From NCBI GenBank assembly GCA_041394185.1, contig JAWKIQ010000003.1, forward strand, positions 434,001 through 498,000: a stretch of 64,000 nucleotides of DNA. Direction: 5' to 3'. Each line of letters opens with the position of its first letter. Position 1 is the first letter of the stretch. Below, in pieces: positions 58,658 to 64,000 of the stretch. The DNA comes from Acidimicrobiales bacterium (GTDB lineage: Bacteria > Actinomycetota > Acidimicrobiia > Acidimicrobiales > Poriferisodalaceae). The notes under the pieces were generated by a model. It ran no database searches, was not told the DNA's origin, and saw only the letters and a program-made list of their open reading frames with translations. The position numbers were made by a program, and so were the translations under genes.

Positions 58658-59686
58658 TCACGGCGCGGCCTGAGCACCGCCCAGCACCACGTCGTCGCGA
58701 TAGAACACCACCGACTGCCCCGGCGCGACCTTGCGTTGCGGTTCGTCCCACACCAGATCACCTTGGGGCGTCAGCGTGGCCGCAGCAGGCCGGCCGTGGG
58801 CCGAGACCTGGGCCAGCACCCCACCGGCGACCGGGCCGCTAACCCATCGATGGTCGGTCAACGCAACGTTGGACGTGTCGAGCTCGTCGGCTGTTCCGAC
58901 CACTACCCGGCGACCGGCGACGTCGACGTCGACTGCGTAGCGCCTGACGGTCGAGCCACCAAGGTCGAGACCGCGCCTTTGACCGATGGTTATCAGCTCG
59001 ACGGCCTGGGTGCGCCCGACCGTGTTGCCATCGGTGTCGACGAGCTCGGCCTCGTGCAGGGGAATACGGCTGCCCAGGAACCGGGCCCTGCCCTCGACCG
59101 AGGTGATGAAACACACGTCTTGGCTCTCGGGTTTGTCTGCGGTTCGCAGCCCCAGCTCCGCGGCGCGGGCTCGCACGTCGGCCTTTGTCATCTCGCCCAG
59201 CGGGAACTCGCAGCGCGCCAGCACGTCCTCGTCGATCATGTGCAGCACGTACGACTGGTCTTTGGCTTGGTCGGCCGATCTGGCCAACCGCGGGCGGCCG
59301 TCGACCTCGACCTTGCGTACATGGTGTCCGGTCACCAAGACATCGAATCCGAGCAGGTCGGCCCGATCGACCAAGAGGTCGAACTTGATGTGCCGGTTGC
59401 ACGCTATGCACGGGTTCGGCGTAAGACCCTGAGCGTGGGCGTCGACGTAGGGCTGCACAACGGCATCGGTGAACCGATCCGCGTAGTTGAACACGTGGTG
59501 CACTATCCCGAGTTGTTGGGCGACGCGTCTGGCGTCGTCGACGTCGGAAACCGAGCAGCACCCCGAGTCGGAGTCGCCGCCCCACAGGCGCAGCGTCACA
59601 CCCTCGACATCGTGACCGCGCTCGACCATCAAGGCCGCGGCCACCGACGAATCGACTCCGCCCGACATCGCTACCAACACCCTCAT
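58658..59686 (-). CDS. mnmA: tRNA-specific 2-thiouridylase
   Basis: A 342-aa enzyme that thiolates U34 of Lys, Glu and Gln tRNAs using a persulfide from a cysteine desulfurase. The PP-loop is VLVAMSGGVDSSVAAALM (residues 3-20). The catalytic cysteines are expected in NPCIACNRHIKF near 92 and SQDVCFI near 187. The GHH tRNA-binding region TGHHVRKV is near 119. The adjacent upstream gene encodes the cysteine desulfurase and overlaps it by four bases (ATGA), a fitting sulfur-donor pair. Confidence 0.96.
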   Translation of the reverse strand: MRVLVAMSGGVDSSVAAALMVERGHDVEGVTLRLWGGDSDSGCCSVSDVDDARRVAQQLGIVHHVFNYADRFTDAVVQPYVDAHAQGLTPNPCIACNRHIKFDLLVDRADLLGFDVLVTGHHVRKVEVDGRPRLARSADQAKDQSYVLHMIDEDVLARCEFPLGEMTKADVRARAAELGLRTADKPESQDVCFITSVEGRARFLGSRIPLHEAELVDTDGNTVGRTQAVELITIGQRRGLDLGGSTVRRYAVDVDVAGRRVVVGTADELDTSNVALTDHRWVSGPVAGGVLAQVSAHGRPAAATLTPQGDLVWDEPQRKVAPGQSVVFYRDDVVLGGAQAAP

Positions 59687-60819
59687 CGCGACCGACCGCC
59701 CGACAACCGTGAAACCAGGCCGGGAAGCACCTGCAGCAGGCGATCGACCTCGGCGTCGACGGTGCTATGAGCCATGGATATGCGCAGGGCTCCGGCCGCC
59801 TGCCTTTCAGAGCGGCCCATGGCGACCAACACGTGGGACGGCTCGAGTGCACCGCTGGCACACGAAGAGGCCGCCGAAGCCATCACACCTTCGCGGTCCA
59901 GCAACAGCAAGAGGTCTTCACTGCTGACCTCGGTGGTCAGGTGGCAGATGCCCGGAACCCGAAGCGATGGCTCGACCGTGACCTGCACACTCTCGATGTT
60001 CGAGACCTCGTTGAGTATTCGATCGGACAGGGCGCCGATGCGAGCGCACTGCAGCGAGCGCTGGCGCGCCGTTACGTCCAGTGCAGCGGCGAATCCGACC
60101 GCGCCTGCCACGTTCTGGGTGCCAGAGCGCCGCTCGTGCTCTTGGCCGCCTCCGATCAGCATCGGCCGCGGACGCGCCCGCTCGGACAGCACAAGCGCGC
60201 CGGTCCCCTTGGGTCCGCCGAACTTGTGCCCGGCAAGACTCATGGCGTCGACGTGCCTGAACACATCTGCCAAGTCGAGCCAGTTGGCCGCCTGCACCGC
60301 ATCGGTGTGCAGCACCGCATGGGGGGCAAGATCCCTGACCACCTCGGCCACGGCTGCCAGGTCGGCGACCACCCCCGTCTCGTTGTTGACCGCCATCACC
60401 GACACCACGCCCACATCGTGCCCCAGAGCCGACGCGAGCCGATCGAGGTCGACCCGACCCTGTCCGTCGACGCCGGCCACGCGGCCGTGACCTGCGACGA
60501 CCGGATCGAGGATGGCGTGGTGTTCGGTCGCCCCGCACACCGCCACGGGCCTTTCGGCGTCGGTCAAGCCCTTGATGGCCAGGTTGTCAGATTCGGTTCC
60601 GCCGCTGGTGAACACCACATCGTGAGGGCTGGCCCCAACCACCGACGCGACCTGGTCGCGCGCCTCTTCCAACGCCTTGCGTGCAGAGCGCGCGACTGCG
60701 TGTTGACCCGACGGGTTGCCGAAGCCGTCGCGAAGGATCGGCGCCATGGCGTCCCAGGCCTCGCTGCGCAGAGGAGTGGACGCCGCACAGTCGAGGTAGG
60801 CGGTGAGCGGCTCGGTCAC
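59683..60819 (-). CDS. iscS: Cysteine desulfurase (IscS/NifS type)
   Basis: A 378-aa PLP enzyme that releases sulfur from cysteine as an enzyme-bound persulfide. N-terminal YLDCAASTPLR (residues 8-18), GGTESDNLAIKG near 73, the PLP lysine in LAGHKFGGPKGTGALVL near 195-211, and the sulfur-accepting Cys in SAASSCASGALEPSH near 316-330, with an IscS-like mobile loop. The product feeds MnmA (4-base overlap downstream) and possibly iron-sulfur clusters. GTG start at 60819. Confidence 0.92.
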   Translation of the reverse strand: MTEPLTAYLDCAASTPLRSEAWDAMAPILRDGFGNPSGQHAVARSARKALEEARDQVASVVGASPHDVVFTSGGTESDNLAIKGLTDAERPVAVCGATEHHAILDPVVAGHGRVAGVDGQGRVDLDRLASALGHDVGVVSVMAVNNETGVVADLAAVAEVVRDLAPHAVLHTDAVQAANWLDLADVFRHVDAMSLAGHKFGGPKGTGALVLSERARPRPMLIGGGQEHERRSGTQNVAGAVGFAAALDVTARQRSLQCARIGALSDRILNEVSNIESVQVTVEPSLRVPGICHLTTEVSSEDLLLLLDREGVMASAASSCASGALEPSHVLVAMGRSERQAAGALRISMAHSTVDAEVDRLLQVLPGLVSRLSGGRSR

Positions 60820-60863
60820 AAGGCCAGGTTATTGGTCTAGACGGGCGAGTCGTTCGGGGCTCA

Positions 60864-61808
60864 TCAGCCCGGTGCCGTGAAGCCGCCGGCCACAAGGGGG
60901 GCAGCTCTTGCGGCATGGCGGCGCCGGTGGTCGGGCTGCGCCTCGCCTACCCCGGCGCCACCGTCGAGTCGGTAGGTGTCCAGACGGCGTCCACCCGAGC
61001 GCGCCCAAACGGCGACAACAGTTGTCAGGAACTGATCGACGGGCAATCCGGGGGTTCGGACCGAACCCAACTTGTGGTCTAGGTGGGCGGCGACCCGTTC
61101 GCCCAAGTCGGTCTGGGCGCCGAACCTCATCTTCGACCCGCGGCGCAACAGCTCGACGGCAAGCAGAACATCCGAGCGCGATACGCGGCCGATGTCGAGG
61201 CGCTCGGCGAGCTTCTCACAGCCGGCAGGAACCTGGGCGGTGCTGAAGTCGGCCGCCTCCTTGTTGGCGAGCTTCACGACCATTGTTCCTGCCGCCTGAT
61301 CGCCCAACCGTTGACCGCGCGACGAAGCGATGATCGACACCACGCCACCGAAACCCAAGGTGACGGGTCCGTCGATCAGGAACATGATCGAGCGGATAGC
61401 CGAGTTGCGAAACCGCACCGGCCCGCCGTCGATACGGATCACCCTGGTGCCGGTGGCCCGGTGCCCCAGGGTGCGCCCACCTCCAAAAACCTCGAGTGCA
61501 ACCGGATACCCGAACAGCATCAGAAACGACAGCGCCACGAATGTCGCGATTACCACCCAGTTTTCGACCGAACCCGCAATCAGCACGAGCACCAACGAAG
61601 TCAGCCAGAACCCGACGCCCATGATCAACAGGTCGATCAGGCGGCCCATGGCCCGCGTCGCTATGCCCGAGGGACGAAATTCGAGCAGAACACCCTCGGG
61701 GGTGACGACGCACATCGATCCCGCAGTCGAGCCGACGAACGGGCTGGCAATGGTGGCTGTATCGGTTCGCCCACTGGCTGTCGTGGCTCCGCGTGCGGGG
61801 CTCGGCAT
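60864..61808 (-). CDS. RDD-domain membrane protein
   Basis: A 314-aa protein. The RDD domain covers about residues 43-182: RAMGRLIDLLIMGVGFWLTSL begins the first of about three to four membrane helices, and GHRATGTRVIRIDGGPVRF is the conserved middle. RDD proteins are found in many bacteria, some as Na+/H+-type or stress-related membrane proteins; function here is unknown. The C-terminal 120 residues are soluble and basic, with SRSDVLLAVELLRRG and a late Arg/His-rich stretch. It lies next to a divergent SpoIIM gene and a convergent DUF58 gene, the same neighbourhood seen in many actinobacteria. Confidence 0.82.
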   Translation of the reverse strand: MPSPARGATTASGRTDTATIASPFVGSTAGSMCVVTPEGVLLEFRPSGIATRAMGRLIDLLIMGVGFWLTSLVLVLIAGSVENWVVIATFVALSFLMLFGYPVALEVFGGGRTLGHRATGTRVIRIDGGPVRFRNSAIRSIMFLIDGPVTLGFGGVVSIIASSRGQRLGDQAAGTMVVKLANKEAADFSTAQVPAGCEKLAERLDIGRVSRSDVLLAVELLRRGSKMRFGAQTDLGERVAAHLDHKLGSVRTPGLPVDQFLTTVVAVWARSGGRRLDTYRLDGGAGVGEAQPDHRRRHAARAAPLVAGGFTAPG

Positions 61809-61888
61809 GGACACCAAGCTACAGAAGCTTCAGTCGGGTGTGCCGAAGGGGCCCGCTGATCAACAGCAGTGCCGTAACGTTGGTGGCG

Positions 61889-62890
61889 GTGGACATCGGG
61901 AAGTTCGTCGAACTGAGAAAGCCGCGCTGGGACCGCCTCGAGGTTCTGGCGTCGCGGGCTGCCTCGCGCAACTCGCGGCTGCAGCCCAACGAGATCGACG
62001 AACTGGTGCAGCTGTACCACCTGACGTCGGCAGACCTGTCCGAGCTGCGAACACACCTGCCCGACCCCCTGCTGATCGGGTCGCTCACCGAACTGGTGGG
62101 CATGGCAAACGGCGCCATCTACGGCTCGAGGTCGTCGGCGATTCGCGGCTTCAGACAGTTCTTCGCCGTGACCTTCCCATCGGCGATATGGGCTCACCGA
62201 CACCGGATATTGCTGGCTCTGTTCATCACGTTTGGCCCTGCACTGGCGTTTGGGCTGTGGCTGGCCAACAGCGACGCCGCCCTGCAGGCTTCGGCCCCGG
62301 CATATGTTCGAGAGGCCTACGTCGAAGAAGAGTTCGAGGACTATTACTCGTCGGACCCCGCGGGCCAGTTCTCGACCGAAGTCTTCTTCAACAACGTCCA
62401 GGTGGCGTTCTTCGCATTCGCCTTGGGCTTGACGCTGGGCATCGGCACCCTGTGGATTCTGGCGTACAACGGGGCCAACCTGGGGCTGGCCGCCGGTTTG
62501 ATGCACGCCTCGGGCAGCGGCACCCTGTTCTGGGGTCTCATCTTGCCCCACGGACTCCTGGAGCTGACCGCCATCGTCGTTGCGGGCGGTGCCGGGCTGG
62601 GCCTGGGCTGGAGCATCATCGCCCCCGGTGACCGGTCGAGGTCGCAGGCCCTCGCCACCGAGGGCCAACGTACGGCCGTGGTGGTGCTGGGTTTGATACC
62701 CGTGTTCGGCCTAGCGGCGCTGATCGAGGGTTTCGTCACTCCGTCGCCGTTGTCGACCCTGGTTCGCGTGCTGATAGGTGTCCTGGCATTCGTCGCGTTC
62801 TGGCTGTGGACGATCCCGGCCGGCAGGGCGGGCGCAGCACGCGGTGCCACCGGCCGGTTCAACGACGTGCTTGCCTCACCCACGGTTTGA
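61889..62890 (+). CDS. SpoIIM-family membrane protein
   Basis: A 333-aa protein of the stage II sporulation protein M family. It starts VDIGKFVELRKPRWDRLEVL (residues 1-20), the usual family N-terminus, and then has a soluble helical part to about 95. Hydrophobic segments follow near 110-130, 170-205, 215-245 and 275-315 (for example VAFFAFALGLTLGIGTLWIL and LFWGLILPHGLLELTAIVV). In sporulators SpoIIM belongs to the engulfment machinery; in other actinobacteria homologues sit in RDD/DUF58/MoxR clusters of unknown role. GTG 61889 matches the family start; longer upstream frames are not supported. Confidence 0.85.
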   Translation: MDIGKFVELRKPRWDRLEVLASRAASRNSRLQPNEIDELVQLYHLTSADLSELRTHLPDPLLIGSLTELVGMANGAIYGSRSSAIRGFRQFFAVTFPSAIWAHRHRILLALFITFGPALAFGLWLANSDAALQASAPAYVREAYVEEEFEDYYSSDPAGQFSTEVFFNNVQVAFFAFALGLTLGIGTLWILAYNGANLGLAAGLMHASGSGTLFWGLILPHGLLELTAIVVAGGAGLGLGWSIIAPGDRSRSQALATEGQRTAVVVLGLIPVFGLAALIEGFVTPSPLSTLVRVLIGVLAFVAFWLWTIPAGRAGAARGATGRFNDVLASPTV

Positions 62891-62902
62891 ATCGCTCCAC
62901 CA

Positions 62903-64000
62903 TCACGGCCGGCCAAGCGCCTTTCGGGTGAGGTACAGATCGACCAGTTCAGGCCCCAGCCTGCCGGCCTCGGCGTCGAGAACTCGGGCTCCGGCCGCAC
63001 GCAGCGCTGTCTCAGCACGCTTGCGCTCTTGCATCGCGGCCGCGGCGGCCGCCACCAGGTGTGCCTCGCCGACCTCGGAAGGAACCGTGTCGACCCAGCG
63101 CATGACCTCCGATGCCACCACCGCGCCCACCACCACGTCGTGGCGCAGGGCCAACGCCTTCACCGCGCCTGCCAGCGAAGAGTCGACCACGGCCGGGGCC
63201 AGGTCGGTCAGCAAGACCACCGTCGTGCGACGCCGAAACCGAGCCAGCACCTGGGCCGCCAGCGCCGCATAGTCCGACTCGCCCAGCACGGGCTGGAGGT
63301 CGAACATGTGCTCTGTCAGACGATTGAGGTGACGGGTGCCCCGGGCCGGTGCCACCACGTCGCGAACTTCCGAGTCGAATGTCACCAGCCCCGAAAGGTC
63401 ACCGATGCGACTGGTGACGGACGCCAGCGCCATCACGGCGTCCATGGCGTGTTCCAGACGCGTGACACCACCTGCACGCGCTGCCATCAGGCGCCCGTTG
63501 TCGAGAACCAGCAGCACGGTCTCGTGCTGCTCGGCGCGGTACTGCCTGACGATCGTTCGGCCGCTCCGAGCGGTCGCGGCCCAGTCGATGTTGCGGAACT
63601 GGTCGTCGGGTGTGTAGTCGCGGAGCTGATCGAACTCGGTTCCGCCGCCGAACGCCCTGACCGATCGCGACCCGATGTCGAGCAGACGGGCGCGTTGCAT
63701 CCTGAGCTCGACCTCGCGTTTGCTGTGAAACGCGGGCACCACACGAATCAGCTCGGGCATCTGTCGGGTCTGTTGCCTGGCACCCACGCCCAGTGGTCCG
63801 ACGCTTCGCACGACCAGCTGTTCGAGCTCGAAGCGGCCCCGCCTGGTCGGCTTCATCTGGGTCGTCACCAGCGCCTGCCCACCGGCGTCGACCTCTACCG
63901 CGAAACGACGTTCGGCACCCAGCGACGGATACAACGAATCGCTGACAGCAAGCTGGGCCTTTCTGACACCCCGGTTACGTATCGCCCAGCCCACCTCGCC
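62903..64000 (-). CDS. DUF58 protein with von Willebrand factor A-like domain (N-terminus cut by window edge)
   Basis: The frame runs off the end of the window, so at least 366 C-terminal residues are present. The signature of DUF58 proteins is clear: GGTEFDQLRDYTPDDQFRNID and WAATARSGRTIVRQY (split). A vWA-like part follows, with LLVLDNGRLMAA resembling a degenerate MIDAS and LVTFDSEVRDV, TTVVLLTDLAP. DUF58 proteins pair with MoxR AAA+ ATPases; the usual moxR gene would be expected beyond the window edge. Membrane spans typical of the N-terminus are missing here. It converges with SpoIIM, 12 bases apart. Confidence 0.85.
   Translation of the reverse strand, partial: GEVGWAIRNRGVRKAQLAVSDSLYPSLGAERRFAVEVDAGGQALVTTQMKPTRRGRFELEQLVVRSVGPLGVGARQQTRQMPELIRVVPAFHSKREVELRMQRARLLDIGSRSVRAFGGGTEFDQLRDYTPDDQFRNIDWAATARSGRTIVRQYRAEQHETVLLVLDNGRLMAARAGGVTRLEHAMDAVMALASVTSRIGDLSGLVTFDSEVRDVVAPARGTRHLNRLTEHMFDLQPVLGESDYAALAAQVLARFRRRTTVVLLTDLAPAVVDSSLAGAVKALALRHDVVVGAVVASEVMRWVDTVPSEVGEAHLVAAAAAAMQERKRAETALRAAGARVLDAEAGRLGPELVDLYLTRKALGRP

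Overview
The window is a high-GC bacterial chromosome segment, densely coded on both strands, with many 1-, 4- and 8-base gene overlaps. The gene set points to an actinobacterium, possibly outside the well-studied genera (for example Acidimicrobiia-like; this is inference). Signs are a tandem pafB-pafC pair, an IclR regulator divergent from leuCD (LtbR/NdgR arrangement), a mycothiol-type maleylpyruvate isomerase family protein, a sunset-domain protein, a CAP protein with GYWLVGADGG-type repeats, and an RDD/SpoIIM/DUF58 cluster. I see no insertion sequence, phage gene, rRNA or CRISPR array. No gene-free stretch exceeds about 300 bases.

Layout. 1-7.6 kb (minus strand): the N-terminal part of a secreted GH26-like hydrolase, a HAD phosphatase, a CBS protein, then an overlapping run of M20 peptidase, AlaX tRNA editing protein, RmlD-like reductase, hexapeptide acyltransferase, PafC and PafB. 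7.7-9.8 kb: a CAP-domain secreted protein and an alpha/beta hydrolase. 9.8-12.4 kb: a crotonase, then gltX followed by tRNA-Gln and tRNA-Glu with a terminator. 12.5-15.7 kb: two secreted proteins of unknown function and three minus-strand genes. 15.7-23.7 kb: branched-chain amino acid genes cimA-ilvE-leuB, greA, an alpha/beta hydrolase, an IclR regulator and leuCD. 23.8-34.0 kb: a surface polysaccharide locus. 34-40.5 kb: a second GH26-like lipoprotein, a sunset-domain protein, an aspartate-type aminotransferase, a YqgE protein, a two-component system and an unknown secreted protein. 40.5-44.0 kb: ilvBNC with a transcription attenuator and leader peptide. 44-47.8 kb: a sugar dehydrogenase-like protein, a MATE transporter, a helix-hairpin-helix protein and a 2OG-Fe(II) oxygenase. 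47.8-51 kb: gatCAB. 51-64 kb: an SCP2 protein, an MFS transporter, a PASTA kinase, ligA, mnmA, a cysteine desulfurase, and the RDD, SpoIIM and DUF58 genes.

How the genes work together. CimA, LeuCD, LeuB, IlvBNC and IlvE supply most steps of leucine, valine and isoleucine synthesis, with isoleucine probably made from citramalate rather than threonine. GltX, tRNA-Gln, tRNA-Glu and GatCAB form the indirect route to Gln-tRNA(Gln). MnmA and the cysteine desulfurase form a tRNA thiolation pair. The polysaccharide locus encodes chain-length control/kinase, Alg14/Alg13-type and GT2 glycosyltransferases, a Wzy-like polymerase/ligase, a Wzx-like flippase and two sulfotransferases. One sulfotransferase is fused to an aminoglycoside-phosphotransferase-like kinase domain. 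This locus, its possible structured leader RNA and its Tyr-rich kinase linker are the most unusual content.
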